From: Solibacillus cecembensis
GTDB taxonomy: Bacteria > Bacillota > Bacilli > Bacillales_A > Planococcaceae
Reading direction: 5' to 3'
DNA length: 63,035 nucleotides
Assembly (NCBI RefSeq): GCF_001439635.1
Contig: NZ_LMBZ01000001.1
Span: 349,103-412,137, forward strand
Shown piece by piece: positions 8,344-16,223 of this stretch; the stretch's first letter is position 1, and each line of letters starts with the position of its first letter. Under the pieces are notes generated by a model. The model did not search any database. It saw only the letters and a program-made list of their open reading frames with translations, and was not told the DNA's origin. The position numbers and the translations under genes are program-made.

Positions 8344-9705
8344 ATGATTGTATGTAAATTTGGCGGGACTTCAGTTGCGAGTGCAGAACAAATCAAAAAA
8401 GTAGCAAATATTGTGAAATCCAATCCTGAAAGAAAGATTGTTGCGGTTTCTGCACCAGGAAAGCGTTCAGGTGATGATATTAAAGTAACGGATCTATTAA
8501 TTGAATTAGCGGATACGGCGTTAGCTAATGGAAATGTCGAAGAAAAAATTCAAGCAGTGGTAGCACGTTATCAAGCGATTACAGATGATCTTGGTCTTGA
8601 TTTAACAATGACAGGAATCATTACCGAAGATTTACGTGAGCGTGTGGCAGCGGATCGTTCTAATACGGAATTATTTATTGATAACATTAAAGCAAGTGGC
8701 GAGGACAATAATGCCAAACTTATTGCTAGCTACTTTACAGCTATTGGCATGCCTGCAAAATATGTGAGTCCAAAAGATAGACTCATTGTGAATGATCGTC
8801 CAGAGCGCACATATGCGTTACGTGAAGCGTATGTGAATTTAAGCGAATTAAAAAATGAACAAGAAATTATTATTTTCCCAGGCTTCTTTGGTTATACAAA
8901 AGAAGGAGTTTTGCGTACGTTTGACCGCGGAGGCTCTGATATTACAGGCTCCATTTTAGCATCAGCAGTAGGCGCGGATCTTTATGAAAACTTTACAGAT
9001 GTTGACTGTGTATTTGCAGCGAACCCTAAAATTGTCAATGATCCTGTTGATATAAAAGAAATTACGTACCGTGAAATGCGTGAACTTTCTTATGCTGGTT
9101 TCTCCGTGTTCCATGATGAAGCGTTAATGCCAGTATATAAGCAAGGAATTCCAGTTAATATTAAAAATACAAACAATCCGAGCGCACCAGGAACGCTTAT
9201 TTTACCGACTCGTCAACTATCAAATCATCCAGTAACGGGAATCTCAGCAGATGGTGGATTTGCAATTTTATACGTGTCTAAATATTTAATGAACCGTGAA
9301 GTTGGCTTTGGTCGCAAGTTGCTACAAATTATTGAAGAAGAAAATATTTCGTATGAACATACGCCATCAGGATTAGATGATATTTCAGTTATTATTCGTT
9401 CTGACCAATTATGTGCGGAAAAAGAAGCGCGTATTATACATCGCGTAAAAAATGAGCTATGCGCGGATGATGTTCATTTTAGCCATGATTTATCGATGAT
9501 TGTTATTGTGGGCGAAGGAATGCGTCATAATACGGGTCTTGCAGCACGTGCAGCGTCGGCTATTTCATCGACTGGAGCTAATATCGAAATGATTAATCAA
9601 GGTTCATCGGAAGTAAGCTTAGTATTCGGTGTGCGATCTGAATTTGAAAATCAGATTTTAAAAGGACTTTATCAAGAGTTTTTCGCAACGATTCAGTCTG
9701 TATAA
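8344..9705 (+). CDS. yclM: Monofunctional aspartate kinase (AK III type, YclM/ThrD-like)
   Basis: A 453-residue kinase that phosphorylates L-aspartate in the first step of lysine, threonine, methionine and diaminopimelate synthesis. Residues 1-8 carry the nucleotide-loop motif KFGGTSVA, and FDRGGSDITGS (about 194-204) is the substrate/ATP motif. Two ACT domains occupy about 305-453 (GFAILYVSKYLMNREVGFG..., then SMIVIVGEGMRHNTGLAARA...). The length and the absence of an internal-start arrangement fit the third Bacillus isozyme, which in B. subtilis is feedback-inhibited by threonine plus lysine. It is a single gene with its own promoter and terminator. Confidence 0.9.
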   Translation: MIVCKFGGTSVASAEQIKKVANIVKSNPERKIVAVSAPGKRSGDDIKVTDLLIELADTALANGNVEEKIQAVVARYQAITDDLGLDLTMTGIITEDLRERVAADRSNTELFIDNIKASGEDNNAKLIASYFTAIGMPAKYVSPKDRLIVNDRPERTYALREAYVNLSELKNEQEIIIFPGFFGYTKEGVLRTFDRGGSDITGSILASAVGADLYENFTDVDCVFAANPKIVNDPVDIKEITYREMRELSYAGFSVFHDEALMPVYKQGIPVNIKNTNNPSAPGTLILPTRQLSNHPVTGISADGGFAILYVSKYLMNREVGFGRKLLQIIEEENISYEHTPSGLDDISVIIRSDQLCAEKEARIIHRVKNELCADDVHFSHDLSMIVIVGEGMRHNTGLAARAASAISSTGANIEMINQGSSEVSLVFGVRSEFENQILKGLYQEFFATIQSV

Positions 9706-9725
9706 TTAGAATAAATCTATCGGAG

Positions 9726-9758
9726 AGGTATTTTGGCGACGTGTCAAAATACCTTTTT
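9726..9758 (+). terminator. Terminator of the aspartokinase gene
   Basis: Perfect ten-base arms AGGTATTTTG and CAAAATACCT followed by TTTTT. Confidence 0.9.
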
Positions 9759-9823
9759 AGTTTGTTTTCAAATCAATTCGATGTAAAATATACGTTATAG
9801 GGTATATGAGAGGGGACAAAATG

Positions 9824-10516
9824 ATGAAAATTGAATTATTCTCGGATTTTGCTTGTCCATTTTGTTATATTGCAAAAACAAGATTACAGCAAGCAATCCA
9901 GCAATTAAATTTAGAAGATGAAGTAGAAATTGAATATAAAGCTTATCAACTAGATCCGGGAGCTACCAAGTTAGAAGCCCGCCCTTTTTATGATGATTTA
10001 ATTCATAAAGGACAATCCAAAGAAAAAATAAAGCAATTAACGGAGTCCATTCAGACCCATGCTGACGAGGTGGGACTAACATTTAATTTTGATGCGATTC
10101 AACTAGCTAATACGGAAAATGCGCATCGCCTTAGTAAATTAGCTAAAACGCTTGGCAAGGAAGCGCAATTTGTAGATACGATGATGGAAACGTATTTTAC
10201 AAAAGGGATTAATTTAAATGATGAAGCGCAATTATTGGCCGTTTGTGATGAAGTAAATATTCCAAGAAAGCAAGCGATTGAAGTTTTACATTCGAATCAA
10301 TTTTCAGAACAACTAGCAAATGACCGTTATGATGCGCAACAACTTCAAATAACGAGCGTCCCTTTTTTCGTTTTTGAAGATCAATATGGCATTAAGGGTG
10401 TCGAGCCCATCGAAATTTTCACAAAAACGTTATTGCAAGCACAGCAAGTGGCAACTAAGAGACTAAAAGTGATCGGCAATGACCTTACTTGTGGTCCAGA
10501 TAGCTGTTCTTTATAA
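9824..10516 (+). CDS. DsbA-family oxidoreductase (FrnE-like)
   Basis: A 230-residue cytosolic thioredoxin-fold protein with an alpha-helical insert. It begins directly with the fold (MKIELFSDFACPFCYIAK), so the active site CPFC is at 11-14. A cis-proline TSVPFF lies near 181, followed by FGIxGxEPIE-like YGIKGVEPIE. The C-terminal CGPDSC adds a second cysteine pair, a usual feature of FrnE-like proteins. ATG 9824 is preferred since AGGGG is 8 nt upstream; ATG 9821 is also possible, and an ATG at 9806 overlaps the ribosome site. The role is probably in thiol or oxidative stress, inferred from the family. Confidence 0.85.
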   Translation: MKIELFSDFACPFCYIAKTRLQQAIQQLNLEDEVEIEYKAYQLDPGATKLEARPFYDDLIHKGQSKEKIKQLTESIQTHADEVGLTFNFDAIQLANTENAHRLSKLAKTLGKEAQFVDTMMETYFTKGINLNDEAQLLAVCDEVNIPRKQAIEVLHSNQFSEQLANDRYDAQQLQITSVPFFVFEDQYGIKGVEPIEIFTKTLLQAQQVATKRLKVIGNDLTCGPDSCSL

Positions 10517-10530
10517 AAAATGACATTGGG

Positions 10531-10578
10531 ATAAAGTTTGATTTCTCAGCGATGAGAGATTGGACTTTATTTTTTTTG
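10531..10578 (+). terminator. Terminator of the FrnE-like gene
   Basis: Eighteen-base arms (10531-10548 and 10553-10570, several G-T pairs) around a GCGA loop, followed by eight Ts. Confidence 0.85.
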
Positions 10579-10602
10579 CATGCTAGTAAGGGGTAGCAAA
10601 AA

Positions 10603-10672
10603 TGTCTATTAAATGGGTGGAATTGTCTATTAAAATGGAGATTATCTATTAAATCTAAAAATTGTCTATTAA
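10603..10672 (+). repeat. Four phased TGTCTATTAA direct repeats
   Basis: The decamer TGTCTATTAA occurs at 10603, 10624, 10643 (as TATCTATTAA) and 10663. The starts are 21, 19 and 20 bp apart, about two helical turns, so all copies face the same side of DNA. The array lies 170 bp upstream of the TDT carrier gene and behind the previous terminator. It may be an operator array or a decayed tandem repeat. Confidence 0.6.
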
Positions 10673-10840
10673 CATATTATTAAGTGAAAAAATAGGAACT
10701 CATATTAGAACACTTGCACCAAAAGTATAGAATTATTTGTTCACCTTTTCTAGAACGTATTCACACCAAAATAATATAAAAAATTACTTTCTTAATATGA
10801 TATAGTTAGGTTGAAACGTTACAGGAGGTTTACAAAAAAA

Positions 10841-11755
10841 ATGTCATTTTTATCTAAATTACCTATAGCCACAGGGGGGCTTATGCTTGCTCTTGTGTCA
10901 TTATCTAAACTATATAGCTTGATGGATATGCCCATAATGAGTGCGCTATTTTTCATATGTGGACTCCCATTATTTTTATTATTATTCGCAAAGATTCTAT
11001 TTGCTTTTCCATCCGTTGTAAAAGACATGCAAAATCCAATTATTGCCTCCATCTCGCCGACAATTCCAATGGGAACAATGGTATTGGCTAACATTATGGA
11101 AAGTTATTCATTGTTAGCGCCAATGGCATCAACCATTTGGTATGTAGCGGTCGTGATGCAATTAATGATTGTTGGTTATTTCGGTTATCGCTTTATTTGG
11201 AAGAAAACATTAACTTTGCAAGACGTTTATCCAAGCTGGTTTATTATTTTTGTTGGACTCGGCATTATTCCGAATACAACAGGTACTCAAATTCCACAGT
11301 TCGCGCATTGGATTTTTTGGATTGTGTTGATCAATTATATGATCTTGCTTCCAATGGTTCTTGTACGTTTATTGAAGCATGAACTAGGGGAGCCAGCCAA
11401 ACCATTGTTAACGCTTTTAGCTGCACCGGGCTCTATTTGTTTGGCAGGCTATTTAAATTTATTTGATTCATATGAGAATTGGCTTGTCTTTATTTTACTC
11501 ATCATTTCCCAGGCAATGTATATCGTTGTACTCGTTCAGTTGCCGAAATTATTGCAACTTCCTTTTTACCCGAGTTTTGCAGCATTTACATTTCCGCTCG
11601 TTATTAGTGCTACGGCTTTAGTAACAACGGCGAATGCTATGGATATTCCTTCATTTAATTGGCTTGCAGGAATCGAAATCGCCATCGCTTCATGTGTTGT
11701 GGTGTACGTGTTTGTACGTTATAATATTTACTTTATTCGTTTGAGAACCGCATAA
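10841..11755 (+). CDS. TDT/TehA-SLAC1-type membrane transporter
   Basis: A 304-residue protein made of about ten transmembrane helices with short loops, in the tellurite-resistance/dicarboxylate (TDT) or SLAC1 anion-channel fold. Features include an N-terminal KLPIATGGLMLALVSL helix and PxGT-like segments such as SPTIPMGTMVLAN (about 72-84). Family members move organic or inorganic anions. I chose ATG 10841, which follows AGGAGG at 12 nt; TTG 10811 would place that site inside the gene. Two small genes follow, probably in one transcript that ends at 12662. Confidence 0.75.
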   Translation: MSFLSKLPIATGGLMLALVSLSKLYSLMDMPIMSALFFICGLPLFLLLFAKILFAFPSVVKDMQNPIIASISPTIPMGTMVLANIMESYSLLAPMASTIWYVAVVMQLMIVGYFGYRFIWKKTLTLQDVYPSWFIIFVGLGIIPNTTGTQIPQFAHWIFWIVLINYMILLPMVLVRLLKHELGEPAKPLLTLLAAPGSICLAGYLNLFDSYENWLVFILLIISQAMYIVVLVQLPKLLQLPFYPSFAAFTFPLVISATALVTTANAMDIPSFNWLAGIEIAIASCVVVYVFVRYNIYFIRLRTA

Positions 11756-11781
11756 AAAGCGAAATTTAGAAGGGGTTATCC

Positions 11782-12312
11782 ATGCAAAAATATACTTATG
11801 AAGCATTAGCGGATATTACATCAACCGCACCACAAGCGATATGGAATGAAGAAGGACAACCGGTTTTGTCACTACGTCGCGTTTATAGTAATCGGTTAAA
11901 AAAATTACTAGATGGTTATTTTGATCATCGGTATTTTTTGAAATATGAAGTATTAAATTTGGATGAGTCTTGTTTATTTGAAGTGAAGAAAATATTCCGT
12001 CGAGGGAAAGTGTGGTTCGAAGGGAAGGACCATGTGACAGGTGAAAAGTACATTATCAATTATGAAAATTGGCGAATTGGTGTGCCGGAATTATTTATTT
12101 CTACACCAAATTTCAAAATGAAAATTGATAAAGAAATGGAAACGTGGTCAAATTTCTTAGTAGACGAACAAGTTGTTGCAAGATGGTTAGCAGTTTATGA
12201 TGAGCAACAAAATGTATTTCGTATTACTTTAGAACTGTCAGAACAGGCGCCAATTCAAAACGCTGCCTTTTATATTGCGATTGCACAAGCAACTTTATTT
12301 ATTGGGGTATAG
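11782..12312 (+). CDS. Tubby/LURP-one-like hypothetical protein
   Basis: A 176-residue soluble protein with alternating beta pattern. ALSLRRVYSNRLKKLLDGYF...YEVLNLDESCLFEVKKIF and TGEKYIINYENWRIGVPELFI are typical of the LURP-one-related/tubby C-terminal-like beta barrel found in Bacillus proteins such as YxjI. The function of these is unknown; phospholipid-scramblase relatives bind lipid. The AGAAGGGG site is 8 nt from ATG. It lies 26 nt behind the TDT carrier, so the two are probably cotranscribed. The family call is by pattern only. Confidence 0.55.
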   Translation: MQKYTYEALADITSTAPQAIWNEEGQPVLSLRRVYSNRLKKLLDGYFDHRYFLKYEVLNLDESCLFEVKKIFRRGKVWFEGKDHVTGEKYIINYENWRIGVPELFISTPNFKMKIDKEMETWSNFLVDEQVVARWLAVYDEQQNVFRITLELSEQAPIQNAAFYIAIAQATLFIGV

Positions 12313-12324
12313 GAGTGAAATTAA

Positions 12325-12561
12325 ATGAATGTCGTTTTTGTCGTTACGGAAACAGCAGAAGAAGTATTAGAAATGGTGTCAAATGATGTAGCGGGATTAT
12401 TGGAGGCTGTGAAAGGGGAGAGTGTGTCTTTTCCTTTTGGCACGTTTCAATATGATTGCCATACATTAGATCATTATTTAGTCGATGGTGTGTATCGCCA
12501 GGAGTTAGTTATTTATTTGAAATCGGAGCAAAAAAAGACACCGACTATGCCACAATTTTAA
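12325..12561 (+). CDS. Small hypothetical protein (78 aa)
   Basis: A 78-residue acidic soluble protein with a TAEEVLEMVSNDVAGLLEAV helix followed by a beta-rich half. No cysteine pair, signal or membrane segment is present. The site TAGGAGTGAAA is well placed, and the gene begins 12 nt after the previous stop, so it is the last member of the three-gene unit starting with the TDT carrier. Family not recognised. Confidence 0.7.
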   Translation: MNVVFVVTETAEEVLEMVSNDVAGLLEAVKGESVSFPFGTFQYDCHTLDHYLVDGVYRQELVIYLKSEQKKTPTMPQF

Positions 12562-12623
12562 ATGGTGGACAATCAATTAACTATCATTTATCTACCTTAA
12601 AAATAATTAAATAGTATATCACT

Positions 12624-12662
12624 AAAACATCAATGAGGGGAAAGCGCTTATTGATGTTTTTT
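12624..12662 (+). terminator. Terminator of the TDT unit
   Basis: Perfect eleven-base arms AAAACATCAAT and ATTGATGTTTT followed by TTG. Confidence 0.85.
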
Positions 12663-12741
12663 GTAAATAGCGGCAGCGAGTTTATGCTGTATTACTTTGT
12701 GCACCTAGTATTAATTGATCTTTACACAAGGGGGTATTTAA

Positions 12742-13656
12742 ATGCGCCATTTTTTAATGATAAATCAAAAAAAGATTGAGGTACTTCAAAAAGGTGGAAG
12801 TGGGATACCAATAATAATTTTAACAGGGATGGGGTGTTCATTTGACGAATGGTATGAAGTGACCGAGACATTAAGTAAATCAAATCGAGTAATCATGTTT
12901 CATAGACCAGGGCTTGGTGATAGCGAAATTCACAATGAAGCACGTAATACACAGGCAGTTGTTAACGAAATAAATGAGATAATCCATTTACTTAAATTAT
13001 GTGAACCTATCCTTTTAGTTGGTCATTCCTATGGTGGGCTATGTGTACAGCATTTTGTGAAAGCTCACCCTAAAAAGGTTGCTGGAATCGTATTAGTAGA
13101 TTCGACTTCCGTTGATTTAAAGGTTTTAGATGATTTGGATTTACCCGCTTTAAATGATGGGGCAACCGATGAATTTTGGATGAAAAAATGTCATGCCTAT
13201 TCTCGAATGGAAAAGGAAGAATTAAAAGAAGTTATTACCCCTGCTTTATCAGAAAAACAAAAGCGACTTCCCTATGATATTCAACAACGTTTATTAGATT
13301 TTCAAATAAATCCTTCTTTATACAAAGCGATGTACAAAGAAATTAGCAATTGGAAGAGGGACGGAGAGATTATAAAAAATTTGGTAGAATACCCCGATAT
13401 CCCTTTAATTGTGCTTAGCCGAGATCTAGAGCATTGTATTAGGTTAGGGCTTATGGAGGGGTTACCAGAGTGGGAACTAAGGTTATTTGAAGAAAAGTGG
13501 CAAGAACTTGTTAGGAACCAGGTTAATCTTACTTCAAAGGGTAAATTGATAATTGCACAAGGATCCAGTCATTCCATACACATGGATAGACCTGATATTA
13601 TCGTTCACTCAATTCGTGAAATGACTTCCATATTAAATTTGCATGAAAAAGCTTAA
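12742..13656 (+). CDS. Alpha/beta-fold hydrolase
   Basis: A 304-residue cytosolic alpha/beta hydrolase. The nucleophile elbow GHSYGG puts the serine at 96, the oxyanion strand is IIILTGMGCSFDEW (about 24-37), the acid is likely in VLSRDLEH (about 229-236), and the catalytic histidine is in SSHSIHMDRPD (about 276-286). The 'GxGxS' and RPGLGDSE segments fit the broad prolyl-iminopeptidase/lipase group. The substrate is unknown. A GGGGG ribosome site precedes ATG, and the gene stands alone. Confidence 0.85.
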   Translation: MRHFLMINQKKIEVLQKGGSGIPIIILTGMGCSFDEWYEVTETLSKSNRVIMFHRPGLGDSEIHNEARNTQAVVNEINEIIHLLKLCEPILLVGHSYGGLCVQHFVKAHPKKVAGIVLVDSTSVDLKVLDDLDLPALNDGATDEFWMKKCHAYSRMEKEELKEVITPALSEKQKRLPYDIQQRLLDFQINPSLYKAMYKEISNWKRDGEIIKNLVEYPDIPLIVLSRDLEHCIRLGLMEGLPEWELRLFEEKWQELVRNQVNLTSKGKLIIAQGSSHSIHMDRPDIIVHSIREMTSILNLHEKA

Positions 13657-13720
13657 TCACCTTATATTATTGTGAGGCAGGGCGGGTTTTTGTGTTTTAT
13701 AGATGAATGATAGCTTGTGA

Positions 13721-13765
13721 AAAGGACTTGTATTTATGAGGAATCGTCATAAACGCAAGTCCTTT
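13721..13765. terminator. Shared bidirectional terminator
   Basis: Arms AAAGGACTTG and CAAGTCCTTT, extended by TTTATGA/TCATAAA, lie between two convergent genes. Confidence 0.6.
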
Positions 13766-13789
13766 CGTTGTATTTTTAATTATGTAAAA

Positions 13790-14035
13790 TCACTGTAATT
13801 TCTTCAGTCTCACTACATCATTTGTTTCTGTTGAAAAATCGAGTCTCATCTGATCTAACTCAATCTTCATCTTCTCCGTTTCAATAATGAAGTTTTTTTG
13901 TCTTATTTTTTCAAGTTCAATCTCATCTTTTATCATATTGGCTTTAATTTTAGCTAGCCTTCGCTGATGATCGGTTACGATGGCTGTGATTGGTACAGTC
14001 ATGACAATCCCTACGATTATGATTGCTGTGAACAT
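13790..14035 (-). CDS. Small membrane-anchored coiled-coil protein
   Basis: An 81-residue protein: one transmembrane helix at residues 2-20 (FTAIIIVGIVMTVPITAIV), then a highly charged helix of about 50 residues rich in K, E and I in heptad-like spacing. Small YtpI/phage-shock-like proteins with this layout are common in bacilli, but I cannot name the family. A clear AAAGGAG site is 8 nt upstream of ATG, supporting it as a real gene. It is divergent from the Na/Pi symporter gene. Confidence 0.75.
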   Translation of the reverse strand: MFTAIIIVGIVMTVPITAIVTDHQRRLAKIKANMIKDEIELEKIRQKNFIIETEKMKIELDQMRLDFSTETNDVVRLKKLQ

Positions 14036-14124
14036 TTAATCGACTCCTTTACGGCTCCTTATTTTTTCCATTATAACTTAAATTGTGTCTAAATTAAAGA
14101 ATATCCCCAATTTTATAAATATGG

Positions 14125-14153
14125 TTAAAATTACTATTCGATAGTGATATGAT
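14125..14153 (+). promoter_or_regulatory. Candidate promoter with internal operator
   Basis: Weak -35 TTAAAA (14125-14130), 17-bp spacer, -10 TATGAT (14148-14153). The spacer contains the inverted repeat ACTAT-TCG-ATAGT (14133-14145), placed where a repressor would block RNA polymerase. It lies 38 nt before the Na/Pi symporter start. Confidence 0.4.
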
Positions 14154-14190
14154 TACTATTTAAGGATCATTAAAATATGGTGGTGATAGG

Positions 14191-15777
14191 ATGCTTACGA
14201 TTTTTGGAGGAATTGGTCTCTTTTTATTAGGTATGACCATGTTGACGAATGGCTTAAAAGAAATTGCCGGAGATGCGTTAAAACGTTGGCTTAATACTTT
14301 TACAAAGGGACGTATTAGTGCCGTTATTTCAGGGGCAGTCATGACAATGCTTGTGCAATCCTCGACTGCAACAACGCTTTTAACAATTGGTTTTGTCAGT
14401 GCGGGTTTACTCACGTTTATGCAATCCATAGGTGTTATTATTGGGGCCAATATCGGGAGTACAAGTACAGGCTGGATTATTTCATTAATCGGCTTTAAAA
14501 TTAGCTTGCAAACGATGGCATTACCCATCATTGGTGTGGGTGTATTTATGTCATTAATCGCACCGAATGACGTGAAGAAATTTGGAGGGGTACTTGCTGG
14601 ATTCGGTTTATTATTTTTAGGGATTGATATGCTGCAGCAAGGGATGGGCGCGGCACAAGATTTGATTTCATTTGATGCGATCCCAGCAGACTCATTTATT
14701 TCGATTTTTTTATTAATTGTTATCGGAATCGTGATGACGGTTATTATGCAGGCTTCTAGTGCGGCGATGGCAGCAACTTTGGCAGCGTTATTTGCGGGTG
14801 CCATTGATTTTGAGCAGGCGGCGTATTTAGTTATCGGACAAAATATTGGGACAACCGCAACAGCTTTATTTGCGGCGATTGGGGCTTCGGTTTCAGCAAA
14901 ACGGACAGCCATGACACATTTATTATTCAATATGATTACGGCTGTTATTGTCACAATTATTTTCCCGTATTTTTTACAGGCAACGAAATGGTTTACAATT
15001 TTAATTGCAGGGGAATTTGAACAAACATTAGGACTAGCGATTTTCCATACATTATTTAGTTTAGTAGGGGCAATTATTTTCATTCCATTGATGCAACCAT
15101 TTGCTAACCTATTAATGAAAATTGTACCAGAACGTGAAAATGCACTGACACGCAATTTAGATGATAGTTTAGTAGCGATGCCTTCTGTCGCGATTGATGT
15201 CTCCTTTAAAACGTTACGAGAAATCATAGTCGAATTAACGAAAGCGCTACAACAGTTAATTACGATGAAAAAAGTGACGATTGAATACGAAAAGAAAATG
15301 CTAGAAGTAGAAGAAGCGATAGCGATTACGCGGACGTTTTTAGATGGTATTCTCGTGACGTCTAAACGCGAAAGATTAAAGCTCATTTCGATTTTACATA
15401 CGTTAGATCACTTAACGCGTTTAATTAAAGTGTTACGAGAACAGCAAAAAGTCGAAGCGATTTATTTACAAGAAAAAATGATGCAAGAGTGGCAGCGAAT
15501 TTTAACAACGATTGAGGATAAAATTTCACAGGATGAAAAGCTGCTCGATATTTCATTAATATTAGAGCAAACGTCTCAAGAAATGGCACAAGAACGTCGA
15601 AATAAACGCAATCAGTACTTTGAACGTTCTGTAGCCAACGAAACGCAATTGGATTTAGCCGTATCAAAAGTAGAGGCATTATTGTGGATTGATCGCCTCG
15701 TATATCATTATTGGCGCGCAACCGCACGAATGGCTGAATTTCAATCGATTAATGAAGACTTGAATCACAAATCTTAG
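14191..15777 (+). CDS. Na+/phosphate cotransporter family protein with PhoU-like tail
   Basis: A 528-residue NptA/YjbB-type protein. The membrane half (1-310) has the two inverted repeats typical of Na/Pi symporters, with the signature pair MTMLVQSSTATTLLTIGFV (about 50-68) and TVIMQASSAAMAATLAALF (about 184-202). The cytosolic half (about 340-520) is helical and PhoU-like. Such proteins take up or export phosphate driven by sodium. The long antisense frame across it is a composition shadow. The site GGTGATAGG precedes ATG. Confidence 0.88.
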   Translation: MLTIFGGIGLFLLGMTMLTNGLKEIAGDALKRWLNTFTKGRISAVISGAVMTMLVQSSTATTLLTIGFVSAGLLTFMQSIGVIIGANIGSTSTGWIISLIGFKISLQTMALPIIGVGVFMSLIAPNDVKKFGGVLAGFGLLFLGIDMLQQGMGAAQDLISFDAIPADSFISIFLLIVIGIVMTVIMQASSAAMAATLAALFAGAIDFEQAAYLVIGQNIGTTATALFAAIGASVSAKRTAMTHLLFNMITAVIVTIIFPYFLQATKWFTILIAGEFEQTLGLAIFHTLFSLVGAIIFIPLMQPFANLLMKIVPERENALTRNLDDSLVAMPSVAIDVSFKTLREIIVELTKALQQLITMKKVTIEYEKKMLEVEEAIAITRTFLDGILVTSKRERLKLISILHTLDHLTRLIKVLREQQKVEAIYLQEKMMQEWQRILTTIEDKISQDEKLLDISLILEQTSQEMAQERRNKRNQYFERSVANETQLDLAVSKVEALLWIDRLVYHYWRATARMAEFQSINEDLNHKS

Positions 15778-15793
15778 TAATAGCACTGTTCGC

Positions 15794-15829
15794 AAAAAGA
15801 GCCGTTCATTCCTAATAGAATAACGGCTT
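15794..15829 (-). terminator. Terminator of the small membrane protein gene
   Basis: Minus strand hairpin AGCCGTT(ATTC)...(GAATG)AACGGCT followed by CTTTTTG. It may also end the symporter transcript from the other side. Confidence 0.65.
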
Positions 15830-15834
15830 GTACA

Positions 15835-16029
15835 TTACCTGGTATGCTTTTTTTCAACCTTCATGCCAATAATTCGAACGACAATGCCAATAAGGATAAA
15901 TACCCACCCAATGCCAATAAAAACATAATTCAATGTTGTACCTGCATTTGGAAGGACATCAAATAACCCTAAGCAGACGACGACAATTCCTGAAAAAGAT
16001 ATTAATAGACCTGCTGTTATAATGCTCAA
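15835..16029 (-). CDS. Small membrane protein (64 aa)
   Basis: Two transmembrane helices (about 2-22 and 32-54) and a basic C-terminus (KVEKKHTR). I placed the start at TTG 16029, because AGAGGTG stands 6 nt upstream; a longer in-frame ATG at 16122 lacks a site and would add 31 non-membrane residues. No family recognised. Confidence 0.6.
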   Translation of the reverse strand: MSIITAGLLISFSGIVVVCLGLFDVLPNAGTTLNYVFIGIGWVFILIGIVVRIIGMKVEKKHTR

Positions 16030-16164
16030 ATATTTCACCTCTAAAAAAATTCTACCACGAGGTGTATATGAATACAATGATACTGCGTGTTTAATCCATT
16101 GTGAAATTGAGAGTAAATTCAATAGTGGATGAGAGAACTTATTTTTCTTTTTTTGCTAAATATT

Positions 16165-16191
16165 TGAAACTTTCGGCCAATTAAACTCGTC
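16165..16191 (+). promoter_or_regulatory. Possible ECF-sigma promoter
   Basis: TGAAAC (16165-16170), 17-bp spacer, CGTC (16188-16191). ECF sigma factors of bacilli (SigW, SigM, SigX type) use TGAAAC near -35 and a CGTN core near -10 with about 16 bp between. It is 33 nt upstream of the SLH surface protein. No sigma-A promoter is evident in this gap. Confidence 0.4.
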
Positions 16192-16223
16192 TTATTAAAT
16201 AAGAAGAATGGGGGATGAAATGA

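Noticed and set aside
14160..15386. 408-codon open frame on the minus strand across the Na/Pi symporter gene
   Set aside because: It is fully antisense to a clear family member, has an unusual composition (A/I/N/K-rich) and lacks a ribosome site.
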